DNA of 13,534 nucleotides. Origin: DATHVR01 sp035461175. GTDB taxonomy: Bacteria > Actinomycetota > Acidimicrobiia > Spongiisociales > ZC4RG35. A model generated the notes under the pieces. It did not search any database, was not told the origin of the DNA, and was given only the letters and a program-made list of their open reading frames with translations. Positions within the stretch are counted from its first letter, which is position 1. Each line of letters starts with the position of its first letter. Position numbers and translations under genes: made by a program. This document shows positions 1 to 7,339 of this stretch, one piece after another. The stretch lies in the NCBI GenBank assembly GCA_035461175.1, contig DATHVR010000088.1, positions 1 to 13,534 of the forward strand, written 5' to 3'.

Positions 1-1153
1 AAGAGAACGGGGCGATCAGTTCGGGAGTGCGACCGGTGGCGATCAGTTCGGCCATCTGCTCTCCCCCGGCGGGGATCGCCTTGAACCCCCAGGTGCCCCA
101 ACCGGTGGTGACGTAGAAGCCCCCGACCGGAGTGGAACTCATTATCGGAGAGGCGTCGGGGGAGATGTCGCACACACCGGCCCACTGGCGCAGCACCCGG
201 AGGTCGCGCATGAAAGGCAGATAGGCGACGGCCTTGGCGGCACAGCTGGAGAGGAGGTCGAAGGTGGCGGCGTTGGAGTAACCGGGGGCGCGCTCGTACT
301 CGGCCCCTATCAGCATTTCCCCGCGGGCGGTCTGGCTCAGGTAGAAGGGGAGTTCCAGCGAACCGACGATGTGGGGGAAGGTGCGCTGGTAGTGATTGGT
401 GACGAAAGCCTGGAGGGGATGGGTGACGATGGGAAGGCGCAGGCCGACCATGTCGGCGATGGTGGTGACGTGGCCCCCGACGGCGCTGACCACCGCACCC
501 GCCGCGATCCGTCCCCGGTCGGTCTCGACCCCGGTGACCCGGTCCCCCTCCATGGTCACCCCCGTCACCCGGGTGCGCTGGTGGATTCCGATCCCTGCCG
601 CCATCGCTCCCTCGGCCAGCGCCCACACCACCCGGTCGTGACGGGCGGTGGCGGCATGGGGGTGATAGGAGGCACCGAGGACGGGATAGCCGTTCCCGCC
701 CCCGGTCAGGTCGATTTCCGGCACGAGGTCGAGGATCTCGTCGGGTTCGAGGAAGACGGTCTCGGCCCCCGAAGCGGTATTCAGCAACGCCCGCTGCTTT
801 TCGGAGCGGACCCCCGCCTCGGAGTGGATCATCCATAACAGGCCCTTCTCGGCGTGCATGATCCAGCGTCCGGTTTCCTCCTCGAGCCGTGAGTACAGAT
901 CGAGGCTGCGCTGGTAGAACCTGATCGCCTCAGGGATGCCGTAGTTGGCGCGGATCACGCTGGTGTTGCGGCCGGTGTTGCCCGATCCGATGTAGCCCCG
1001 CTCCAGCACCGCCACGTCGGTGATCCCGTGTCGGGTGGCGAGGTGATAGGCGGTGGAGAGCCCGTGGCCGCCGCCGCCGATTATCACGACGTCGTAGGAG
1101 TCCTTGAGTTCGTGCCACCGCAACCGGACCCGGGATTCCACGAACTCGTTCAC
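1..1153 (-). CDS. soxB: Sarcosine oxidase subunit beta (partial, C-terminus beyond the window)
   Basis: This is the flavoprotein subunit that oxidises sarcosine or a related N-methyl amino acid in the cytoplasm. About 384 codons are visible; the usual length is near 405, so only a short tail is cut off at the left edge. The N-terminus has a textbook FAD dinucleotide-binding motif (DVVIIGGGGHGLSTAYHLA, residues 21-39) and the family-specific GNTGRNTSVIRANYG stretch (58-72). His172 in ATARHD sits where SoxB enzymes carry the histidine covalently linked to FMN (about His173), so I infer it binds both FAD and FMN. The C-terminal region contains WAGVCDISPDASPI and GWGTWGFKAIPAGG, typical of the family's substrate and flavin site. 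The GTG start is chosen because it overlaps the TGA of the preceding gene (GTGA) and has GAGGAG five bases upstream, implying translational coupling. The family call is firm; the true substrate is inferred. Confidence 0.93.
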   Translation of the reverse strand, partial: MNEFVESRVRLRWHELKDSYDVVIIGGGGHGLSTAYHLATRHGITDVAVLERGYIGSGNTGRNTSVIRANYGIPEAIRFYQRSLDLYSRLEEETGRWIMHAEKGLLWMIHSEAGVRSEKQRALLNTASGAETVFLEPDEILDLVPEIDLTGGGNGYPVLGASYHPHAATARHDRVVWALAEGAMAAGIGIHQRTRVTGVTMEGDRVTGVETDRGRIAAGAVVSAVGGHVTTIADMVGLRLPIVTHPLQAFVTNHYQRTFPHIVGSLELPFYLSQTARGEMLIGAEYERAPGYSNAATFDLLSSCAAKAVAYLPFMRDLRVLRQWAGVCDISPDASPIMSSTPVGGFYVTTGWGTWGFKAIPAGGEQMAELIATGRTPELIAPFS

Positions 1154-1527
1154 AGCCGCTCCTCGAGGTCGTGGCGGAGGGAGAGGCGGGTGAGGATCAG
1201 GGCGTGGTCGCCGGCGACGTCGAGTTTTACCGGGATGCCGGCCACGGCGCCCTGCACGAAGTAGCGGTCGGCGTCGGGCAGCGGCCACCCGGCGTTCGCC
1301 GCCACCCACTCCTCGAGTTCGCTCCGGCCCACCTCCACCATCCAGAATCCGGTCTCCGGCACCACCAGTGCCGCCGGATCCTCGACCGCAACCGCATCTG
1401 TCCCTAGCACGAGCATCTCGTCCGGAGCCAGAGGCAGAACCCGGGTATCGGGCGGCCAGGTGGTGGCGGCGAGCACTTCGGGTGTGGCCACGACCCGCAC
1501 GGCGGGGCTGCAGTCATGCCCGCGCAC
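1150..1527 (-). CDS. soxG: Sarcosine oxidase gamma-subunit-like protein, short
   Basis: This 125-residue protein sits between the alpha and beta subunit genes, overlapping alpha by 14 bp and beta by 4 bp. Position is the main reason for the call. In sarcosine oxidase the gamma subunit resembles part of GcvT and helps shape the complex near the folate site. The C-terminal half shows a faint SoxG/GcvT-like layout: a GFWMVEVG strand, a helix (SELEEWVA), then YFVQGAVAGIPVKLDV and an ILTRLSLRHDLEERL end. The protein is much shorter than the usual roughly 200 residues. The GTG start follows GGAGGT by four bases; another GTG lies two codons earlier. The open frame extends further upstream, but that part is proline/arginine-rich shadow of the alpha gene. 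It could instead be an unrelated small partner protein. Similarity to SoxG is weak by eye. Confidence 0.6.
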   Translation of the reverse strand: MRGHDCSPAVRVVATPEVLAATTWPPDTRVLPLAPDEMLVLGTDAVAVEDPAALVVPETGFWMVEVGRSELEEWVAANAGWPLPDADRYFVQGAVAGIPVKLDVAGDHALILTRLSLRHDLEERL

Positions 1528-3697
1528 GTTCACCTCCCGGGTCGTAGAAAGGAGGGTCGGCCCGTCGCGCCGTGCGGCCGTCGATCTGGGCCCAGTCGGG
1601 TACGTTGCCGTCGACCAGGCGGATCCAGGCCAGGGCGACCGTCGTCCCCAGCGTCGGTGACCAGGCCGCCGATGTGACCCAGCCGCCCATCTCGCCCGAC
1701 GGAAGGTAGAGGGGGGTCCCGTCGGTGGGGGCGGGGCCGTCGAGCGCAAACCCGCTCAGGCGGCGATCCAGATCCAGCCCGCCGGTGCGTCCCAGCGCCG
1801 CCCGACCCACGAAGTCTCCCTTCCCGAAGTCGACCGCCCAGTCCATGCCCAGCCGGCGCGGTGTGGAGTCGGGCTCGGTATCCATGCCCACGATGATGTG
1901 GCCCTTCTCGAGGCGAAGGGTGAGCAGGGTGGCCAGACCGTGGGGCTCTACGCCCAGGCCGTCCCCGGCTCGCATCAGCTCGGCCCACAGCCGGGGAGAG
2001 GAGGTGGCCGGGTGGTGCAGCTCGTAGGAGATCTCTCCGGTGAAGCTGAGCCGGTAGATCCGACACGGCACCCCGGCCACCTCAGCCCGGAGATGGGCCA
2101 TGAACCGGGGCAGATCCTTGAGGCCGGCCCGCCGCATGAGGTCGGTGGCGCCAGGGCCGGTGACGTTGATGGCTCCCAGCGAATGGGTGCGATCCATGAT
2201 CCGCACATCGCTCCCCCTCCCGGTCGCCCAATCCCGCACCCACGCCTCGGCCCTTCCCGCCCCGCCGGTGGTGAAGGTGAGGGCGAAGGTGTCCTCGTCG
2301 AGGCGGGACACCAGGCCGTCGTCGAAGACCGCCCCCGACTCGGCCAGGAGCAGGGCGTATCGCGATCGTCCCGGGCGCAAATCGGAGATCCGGCCCGGAT
2401 ACAAGAAGTCGAGGAAGTCGGCGGCGTCGGGACCCCGTACCAGCAGCTTGCCCAGGGTCCCCGCGTCGCCCAGCGAGACCGCCTCGCGCACCGCCCGGTA
2501 CTCGGCCTCTGGATCCGTGTAGGTCCAGGGGCGCCACCAGCCTCCCATCCGGTCCATCCGGGCTCCGGCGGCCCGGTGGATCTCGTCCAGCGTTGTGCGC
2601 TGGATGGGCGGGAAGTGGTGTCCGTCGGCTGCCTCGCCGAGGGTGAGCTGGCGGGCGGGAGGGCGGGCGGTGAAAGACGGCTGCACCTCCCCGCCGCGAT
2701 CGGCGACGAAGGCGCGCAGATAGGGCGAGCAGATGCCGCCCTGGCAGGTGCCGGTCCCGGCCAGCGTGGCGCGCTTGACGAGCTCGAGCTCTCGGAATCC
2801 CCGCTCCCAGACGCCATCGAGGTCGGACACCTCCACGCCGGCACAGGGGCACACGGTCCCGGCGGCGGGACACGGGGGCAGCGTCGCCGGGGAAGCGGCA
2901 CTTCCCACCACCCGGGCGGAGTCGCCGGCCATCCGGGCCAGGACGTCGCGGGGATAGGTGCCAAGTTCGACGACGACCGTGTCGCAGCCGACCTGAGCCT
3001 CGCCATCGGGGCCTTCGATCACGACCGTCTCGACCCGGGTCTGTCCTTCGAAACGGATCGGTCGCCCCTCGACCAGCCGGGCATCCATCCCGGCCGGGCC
3101 GGGGCCGACCCAGACCACGTCACCCAGGTCGACTCCGGCGGCGGAGAGGCGGGTGGCGGCGCTGGGGGTGAGGATCCCGGCCAGATGGGAGCCTGGGACG
3201 ACCGGATGGAGATCGGCGGAGCCGGTGGCGATCACGATCTCGTCCGGATGGAAGCGGACGAGATTCCCGTTCTGGCGGACCACCACTTCGGGGCCGGGAT
3301 AGATGGCCAGAACTTCCGTCCCGTCGGACTCGTCGAGCACGACCGGATTCCGTCCGGCGGCGGTGAGCGCCTCGGCTTCGGCCGATCCGGCCCGGCCGCC
3401 TCCCACCACGACCACGTCGCACCGCCGGAACCGATGGGGAGTCGGTTGTGCCGCCGGGTCGGGACGGGGGAGAGGTGGGGGATCGGCCACCGGGAAGGGA
3501 GACACCGTCAGCCCGTCACGGGCGGAGGTGCGGCACATTCGCACATAGGCGACGCCGTCGACCTCGGCCAGACAGTTGGGGCAGTCCCCGGTCAGGCACA
3601 CACTTCCGTCGGGCATCCGCCCGGCGCGGATGAGGGCGGTGAGGACGTCGTCACCCTCCCGGGCCTCGATCGTCTCGCCGTCGACCCTGAGCTGCAT
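1514..3697 (-). CDS. soxA: Sarcosine oxidase subunit alpha-like protein (ferredoxin-like, FAD/NAD, BFD-like and GcvT domains), compact form
   Basis: This is the large subunit of a heterotetrameric sarcosine-oxidase-type enzyme; it accepts the methyl group from the beta subunit onto tetrahydrofolate. In the 727-residue product the domains run: 2Fe-2S ferredoxin-like (about 1-65, Cys34, 39, 42, 55); dinucleotide-binding (VVVVGGGRAG at 95-104, a second GPGPAG at 198-203); BFD-like SoxA_A3 (Cys283, 285, 318, 323; ELVKRATL and GTCQGGIC); and GcvT-like aminomethyltransferase (about 380-725, with VTGPG, SFTGEISYELH, EKGHIIVGMDTE and GKGDFVGRAAL). Family members usually reach about 950-1000 residues. 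The missing length lies in the middle dinucleotide domain, where the usual loop and helices after the first glycine motif are condensed. The ATG is preferred because AAGGTG lies six bases upstream; a GTG 54 bases earlier is possible. The stop overlaps the gamma-like gene. The retained cysteines suggest electron transfer through Fe-S clusters, which is inference. Confidence 0.88.
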   Translation of the reverse strand: MQLRVDGETIEAREGDDVLTALIRAGRMPDGSVCLTGDCPNCLAEVDGVAYVRMCRTSARDGLTVSPFPVADPPPLPRPDPAAQPTPHRFRRCDVVVVGGGRAGSAEAEALTAAGRNPVVLDESDGTEVLAIYPGPEVVVRQNGNLVRFHPDEIVIATGSADLHPVVPGSHLAGILTPSAATRLSAAGVDLGDVVWVGPGPAGMDARLVEGRPIRFEGQTRVETVVIEGPDGEAQVGCDTVVVELGTYPRDVLARMAGDSARVVGSAASPATLPPCPAAGTVCPCAGVEVSDLDGVWERGFRELELVKRATLAGTGTCQGGICSPYLRAFVADRGGEVQPSFTARPPARQLTLGEAADGHHFPPIQRTTLDEIHRAAGARMDRMGGWWRPWTYTDPEAEYRAVREAVSLGDAGTLGKLLVRGPDAADFLDFLYPGRISDLRPGRSRYALLLAESGAVFDDGLVSRLDEDTFALTFTTGGAGRAEAWVRDWATGRGSDVRIMDRTHSLGAINVTGPGATDLMRRAGLKDLPRFMAHLRAEVAGVPCRIYRLSFTGEISYELHHPATSSPRLWAELMRAGDGLGVEPHGLATLLTLRLEKGHIIVGMDTEPDSTPRRLGMDWAVDFGKGDFVGRAALGRTGGLDLDRRLSGFALDGPAPTDGTPLYLPSGEMGGWVTSAAWSPTLGTTVALAWIRLVDGNVPDWAQIDGRTARRADPPFYDPGGERARA

Positions 3698-3791
3698 CGG
3701 GGGCACCTTAGAGGGCCAAGGTCGACCCCCATACCCGCGTCCGCCCGTCACCGAGTCGGGGGGAGCGGTGGCTCAGGGCGAGGTTGGGTTC

Positions 3792-4181
3792 TCAGGCGGG
3801 ACGGACGTCGCCCTCTTCGAGCATCGCCCACATCACGTCTTTGATGCTCACCATTCCGATCAGGTTGCCGTCGGCGATGACCGGCAGGTGACGGTAGCCG
3901 GCCGCCATCATCCAGGCGGCGGCATCCTCGACCGTGATCTCGGGGGAGAGCGAGTCGGGGTCGGGCGTCATCACATCCGACACCTTGGACGAGTGGGGGT
4001 CGAGGCCTTCGGCCACCGACCGCAGCACGTCACGCTCGGTGAAGATTCCCACCAGTTCGCCGTCGTGCACCACCGCCAGCGACCCGACATCGTCGGTCAT
4101 CATCCTTTGCGCGGCTTCGGCAACGCTCACATCGGGGCGGCAGGCGTCGACCTCGCCGCTGACCAGATCCTGGATCACCAT
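3792..4181 (-). CDS. Tandem CBS-domain protein
   Basis: This 129-residue protein is two CBS motifs back to back and nothing else. The first covers about residues 1-60 (MVIQDLVSGEVDACRPDVSV, then VGIFTERDVLRSVAEG) and the second about 68-128 (VSDVMTPDPDSLSPEITVED, then IGMVSIKDVMWAML). Such pairs fold into a Bateman module that binds adenosine nucleotides or S-adenosylmethionine and usually regulates a partner. The ERDV and IKDV pieces correspond to the conserved acidic residue that contacts ribose. The ATG has a strong AAGGAG nine bases upstream. An in-frame ATG at 4214 would add 11 residues and has a weaker GAGG signal. The gene follows the MFS transporter closely and precedes the alpha-subunit gene by 94 bp, so it is probably in the same transcript. 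A nucleotide- or SAM-sensing role in one-carbon metabolism is attractive but unproven. Confidence 0.88.
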   Translation of the reverse strand: MVIQDLVSGEVDACRPDVSVAEAAQRMMTDDVGSLAVVHDGELVGIFTERDVLRSVAEGLDPHSSKVSDVMTPDPDSLSPEITVEDAAAWMMAAGYRHLPVIADGNLIGMVSIKDVMWAMLEEGDVRPA

Positions 4182-4235
4182 TTCTGTTAGCTCCTTGGCT
4201 TTCGTCGCCTCCATCTTGCCTCATTCGGGCAACTG

Positions 4236-5723
4236 TCACTGCATCGAGCGTTCGACGGAGGAGAGGTCGGGGGGCGCCTCCACCCCGCAGTGGCGCAGTT
4301 CCACCGTCTCCCGTCCCGGGGCCGATTCCAGCACGTCGTCGCGGATGAAGAACCATCCCACGGCCGCTCCGAGCAGGGACAGGCCCGCCGTTATCGCCAT
4401 TGCGATGGCGAACCCGTCTGCGAAGGCGGCGGAGTCGGTGAAGGCATCCCCGCTCATACCCGCCAGCACCGGGAGTGAGGCCACCGCCAGCAGCTGGGCG
4501 GTCCGGGCCACGGCGTTGTTGATCCCCGAGGCGAGGCCGGCATGGCGGTCCTCCACGGCCGCCAGGACCGTGGCCGTCACCGGAGTCACCGTCAGGGTCA
4601 GCCCGATCCCGAACACGATCAGGGACGGCAGCACCCCGAGCAGATAGCCGTCACCGGCTTCGATCCCGCCCATCATCAACATCGCCGCCGCCAGCAGCGC
4701 CGGCCCGATCGTGAGCGGCAGGCGCGGTCCGCGGCGCTGAGCCAGACGGCCGGCATAGGGGGAGCCGACCAGCAGCAGCGCCATGATCGGCATGGTGGCG
4801 GCTCCCGCCGCGGTGGCCGAGTAGCCGACCACAGTCTGGAGGTGGACGACGAGAAGGAAGAAGACCCCGCCCAGGGCGGCGTAGACGGCGAAGGTGGCGG
4901 CGTTGGCGGCCGTGAACTGCCGGGAGGCGAAGATCGAGAACGGGAGCATGGGCGCGGTCGCGTTCCGCTCCCTCAGGATGAAAGCGGCCAGGAGGACGAC
5001 GCCGAGCACCGCCAGCATCACGCTCGTCGGCGACCAGCCGCTGCCCGGCACGGCGATGATGGGGTAGGTGAGGGCGCCGAGAGTGCCGACGGCGAGCACC
5101 GCACCGGCCAGGTCCAGGGGAGGGGGTGTCGGGTCCCGGCTCTCGGGCACATGCCGCAGGGTGGCCCACACGGCGGCTCCCGCCAGCGGAAGCGGAAGGA
5201 CGAAGATCCATCGCCAGCCCAGGCCGTCGACCAGGGCTCCTCCCAGCACCGGTCCCAGGGCGGCGGCGATCCCGGTCAACCCCGACCATGCTCCGATGGC
5301 GGTGGAGCGGTCGTCGGGGACGAAACAGGCCTGGAGCAGGGCCAGACTCCCCGGGGTGAGGAGGGCGGCTCCCACCCCCTGCAGGACCCGGGCCGCCACC
5401 AGCCACTCGGTGGTGGGGGCAAGGGCGCACAACAGTGACGCCGCCGAGAACCAGGCCACGCCGACCACATAGATCCGGCGACGGCCGTAGCGATCCCCCA
5501 GCGAACCTCCCACCAGGATCAGGGCGGCGAGGGTGACCATATAACCGTTGAGGATCCACTGCAGGGCGGAGACGTCGGCACCCAGATCGCGTCCGATGGC
5601 GGGGAGGGCCACCGACACGTCGGTGCCGTTGAGCATCGCCACCCCCGATCCGAGGACGGTGGCCGTCACCACCCACTTCCCCTCCGCCGAGCCGATTTCC
5701 AGGAGTCGCGATGGTCCCGCCAT
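4236..5723 (-). CDS. MFS transporter, DHA2 (EmrB/QacA-type, 14 transmembrane segments)
   Basis: This 495-residue integral membrane protein has the DHA2 signature. An opening segment ends in MLNGTDVSVALPAIGRDLG, the usual place of the LDxTVVNVALP motif. GGSLGDRYGRRR is MFS motif A in loop 2-3, and SGLTGIAAALGPVLGGALVD is motif C of proton antiporters in TM5. I count about 14 hydrophobic segments, and the soluble C-terminal tail ends in SSVERSMQ. The family exports drugs, dyes or metabolites using the proton gradient, so the likely role is export; the substrate cannot be read. No Shine-Dalgarno sequence precedes the ATG. An internal GTG after GCGGAGGGGAAG (around residue 18) is an alternative start. 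The gene begins 44 bp after the upstream regulator and ends 54 bp before the CBS gene, all on one strand, so it may be regulated with the oxidase genes. Confidence 0.92.
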   Translation of the reverse strand: MAGPSRLLEIGSAEGKWVVTATVLGSGVAMLNGTDVSVALPAIGRDLGADVSALQWILNGYMVTLAALILVGGSLGDRYGRRRIYVVGVAWFSAASLLCALAPTTEWLVAARVLQGVGAALLTPGSLALLQACFVPDDRSTAIGAWSGLTGIAAALGPVLGGALVDGLGWRWIFVLPLPLAGAAVWATLRHVPESRDPTPPPLDLAGAVLAVGTLGALTYPIIAVPGSGWSPTSVMLAVLGVVLLAAFILRERNATAPMLPFSIFASRQFTAANAATFAVYAALGGVFFLLVVHLQTVVGYSATAAGAATMPIMALLLVGSPYAGRLAQRRGPRLPLTIGPALLAAAMLMMGGIEAGDGYLLGVLPSLIVFGIGLTLTVTPVTATVLAAVEDRHAGLASGINNAVARTAQLLAVASLPVLAGMSGDAFTDSAAFADGFAIAMAITAGLSLLGAAVGWFFIRDDVLESAPGRETVELRHCGVEAPPDLSSVERSMQ

Positions 5724-5767
5724 CGGGTCAGAGTAGAGAACGGAAGGCGGCGAAGAGCGCCGAGACG

Positions 5768-6880
5768 CTAGTCGCGTACGATCCAGAACAGGCGGGCCGG
5801 TTCGGGGAGCAGGTTCCGCCAGCCCGAGATGGCGTCCCGGGTGACGAGAAGGGCGTCCCCGGCTCGCATTACCGGGGCTTCCGACACGAGCTGGATCTGC
5901 ACGACCCCGGCGCTGACCATGATCAGTTCCGCTCCCTTGTGGACCACGGGCGGGCCACCGGTCTCACCGGCCCCGAGCGAGATCAGGTGGGCCCGCAGGC
6001 CGGCGTTGGGGTCGTCGAGCAGCGACACCATCCCCCGGCGGGCCGGGATGCGGTCCCGGCGAGCCAGGACGTAGCCCGGATCGGGTGAGCGACCCAGGAG
6101 GTCGTCGAGGCCCACGCCGAGCGCATCGCCGAGGACAAGCAGGGTGTCGAGACCCAGTCCCCGGTGTCCCGATTCCGCCTGGGAGATGGCGCTGGGGGAG
6201 ACACCGGCCATTCGGGCCACCTCGGTCTGGGTCAGGCCCCGTTCTGTCCGCAGCCGTCGCAGGCCTTCTGCCAGCCGGCTGGCGGCGCGCACTTCGGTCA
6301 GGTTCAACCTGCCCCCGCTCAGCTCCAGCTCGAAGATCTGACCGGTGCGACCCGGCCGGCCCTCGGCCTTGAGGATACGCATCCTTCCGCCGGAGATCTC
6401 GAACACGCACTGGGTGACCCGCTGAACGGCGTCGAGAACTCGACCCGAGCCGGCCCGGCTCGCCCGCCAGTAGGCGATCGCCCCCAGGTCGAAGAGGCGG
6501 GGGCAGGTCCGGGTGAAGAAGCCCACGGTTCGGTCGACTCCCAGTCGTTCGGTGAGCGAGTCGAGGCCGCGGATCACGAGTCGCGCCCCCGGCTTGGCAC
6601 CGAAGGCGACTATCGACCGTTCCAGGTCCATCGGGTCGGCGTGCGGCCGGCCTCTTCGCCCGTCCACCATCTCCACGCCGGGAGGGAGGGTGGGGGTGTC
6701 TCCGTCCAACAGCACCAGCACTTGGGGAGCTTCCGATTCGGCCAGAAAGGCGTGCTCCAGGTGGTCATGGACGGCGGGATCGTCGGCCACCCACACCACG
6801 TTGTCGCCCGATACGAGGCCGTCGAGGGCCTGGTCGAGGGCGTCGACGCCGCTGCTGGCGCGCTCATCGTGGGTGGTCAT
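5768..6880 (-). CDS. Three-domain regulator: degenerate KaiC/RecA-like domain, XRE helix-turn-helix, cupin
   Basis: This 370-residue protein is probably the local transcription regulator. Residues about 10-185 follow the layout of a KaiC/RAD55-like RecA fold: GVDALDQALDGLVSGDNVVWV matches the opening of that family, and LVIRGLDSLTERLG matches its Walker B strand. Where the Walker A GxxGxGKT should be there is VADDPAVHDH, so ATP binding is probably lost. Residues about 205-262 are a clear XRE HTH (LRRLRTERGLTQTEVARMAG, then SPSAISQAESGHRGLGLDTL). Residues about 295-370 form a cupin barrel (VVHKGAELIMVSAG, MRAGDALLVTRDAISGWRN), which in XRE-cupin regulators usually senses a small metabolite. 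The ATG is directly preceded by one arm of an inverted repeat and has no Shine-Dalgarno sequence, so a leaderless, self-regulated transcript is plausible. The gene heads the operon-like run containing the oxidase genes and is divergent from the DksA/TraR gene. The domain calls are solid; the regulatory target is inferred. Confidence 0.85.
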   Translation of the reverse strand: MTTHDERASSGVDALDQALDGLVSGDNVVWVADDPAVHDHLEHAFLAESEAPQVLVLLDGDTPTLPPGVEMVDGRRGRPHADPMDLERSIVAFGAKPGARLVIRGLDSLTERLGVDRTVGFFTRTCPRLFDLGAIAYWRASRAGSGRVLDAVQRVTQCVFEISGGRMRILKAEGRPGRTGQIFELELSGGRLNLTEVRAASRLAEGLRRLRTERGLTQTEVARMAGVSPSAISQAESGHRGLGLDTLLVLGDALGVGLDDLLGRSPDPGYVLARRDRIPARRGMVSLLDDPNAGLRAHLISLGAGETGGPPVVHKGAELIMVSAGVVQIQLVSEAPVMRAGDALLVTRDAISGWRNLLPEPARLFWIVRD

Positions 6881-6881
6881 G

Positions 6882-6962
6882 CTGTAAGCAAGGCTAATCG
6901 AAACCCGGTCCTACCCCGTCGGGCCCGATCCGACCCGAGTCGGAAGTGAGCCAGGCTTACAG
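6882..6962. promoter_or_regulatory. Divergent regulatory region with long-range inverted repeat and central palindrome
   Basis: A 14-bp arm at 6882-6895 (CTGTAAGCAAGGCT) is matched by its inverted copy at 6949-6962 (AGCCAGGCTTACAG), with 12 of 14 positions complementary. The arm centres are 67 bp apart, about 6.4 helical turns. Near the dyad centre lies a perfect 10-bp palindrome, TCGGGCCCGA (6919-6928). The left arm ends two bases from the ATG of the XRE-cupin regulator and the right arm is about 60 bp upstream of the DksA/TraR gene. This fits an operator pair for a dimeric regulator controlling both directions, most simply the divergent XRE-cupin protein. No convincing -35/-10 pair was found in either direction. 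Confidence 0.55.
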
Positions 6963-7022
6963 AAGATTGCCTCCCCTGTGGCCTCTTGCCAACGTTCAGT
7001 CATCCCGTCAGGAGGATCATCG

Positions 7023-7337
7023 ATGAGTTTGCCCCAACCTATGTCCGCTCCCATGCCGCTGGACGACGCCGTGCTCGACGAGTTGCGCCAGCGTCTCGAG
7101 ACGGCCCGCCGGTTCCACCTCGACCGCGTCCAGGCCGGCCGGGGTGAAGTGGACGATATCGGCGCCGCCCTCGCCCATCGCAGCGAGCAGGCCCTGGCCG
7201 AGGTCGAAGCAGCTCTGGCCGCCATCGAGGACGGGAGCTACGGCGCCTGCCGGGGTTGTGGCGATCCCATCTCACCCGAGCGGCTCGACGCCCTGCCCCA
7301 CGCCCTCTCCTGTGCCGGGTGCGTGAGACGAGGCTGA
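7023..7337 (+). CDS. DksA/TraR-family C4 zinc-finger protein
   Basis: This 104-residue protein has the DksA/TraR layout. An N-terminal helical region of about 60 residues (LDDAVLDELRQRLETARRFH, then EVDDIGAALAHRSEQALAEV) would form a coiled coil. It is followed by GSYGACRGCG and a C4 zinc finger with Cys76, Cys79, Cys97 and Cys100. The family acts in the secondary channel of RNA polymerase, often with ppGpp; short members like this one are common in Actinobacteria and less well characterised. The ATG is chosen because AGGAGG (7010-7015) lies seven bases upstream, one of the best ribosome sites in the window. An upstream in-frame start at 6978 has no such signal. The stop is two bases from the ATG of the MreB-like gene, so the two are almost certainly co-transcribed. 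Whether it touches RNA polymerase is not shown by the sequence. Confidence 0.9.
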   Translation: MSLPQPMSAPMPLDDAVLDELRQRLETARRFHLDRVQAGRGEVDDIGAALAHRSEQALAEVEAALAAIEDGSYGACRGCGDPISPERLDALPHALSCAGCVRRG

Positions 7338-7339
7338 GC

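Noticed and set aside
371..838. Plus-strand open frame of 155 codons
   Set aside because: It is antisense to the beta-subunit gene, which carries unmistakable flavoprotein motifs; the plus-strand product is low-complexity.
3698..3751. GTG start giving an alpha subunit 18 residues longer
   Set aside because: The extra residues (TGGRGYGGRPWPSKVPP) do not resemble the family N-terminus, and the ATG at 3697 has an AAGGTG six bases upstream.
1898..3844. A 648-codon open frame on the plus strand
   Set aside because: It lies antisense to the alpha-subunit gene, is rich in Gly, Pro and Arg, shows no recognisable domain, and is explained by the lack of stop codons in high-GC DNA. The minus-strand frame has clear motifs throughout.
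4542..5438. Plus-strand open frame of 298 codons
   Set aside because: It is antisense to the MFS transporter, and its Gln/Arg/His-rich product is a typical shadow of a membrane-protein gene.
6967..6995. TTGCCT and CAACGT, 17 bases apart, as a sigma-70-like promoter for the DksA/TraR gene
   Set aside because: The -10 match is weak, and similar pairs are easily found by chance; not listed as a feature.
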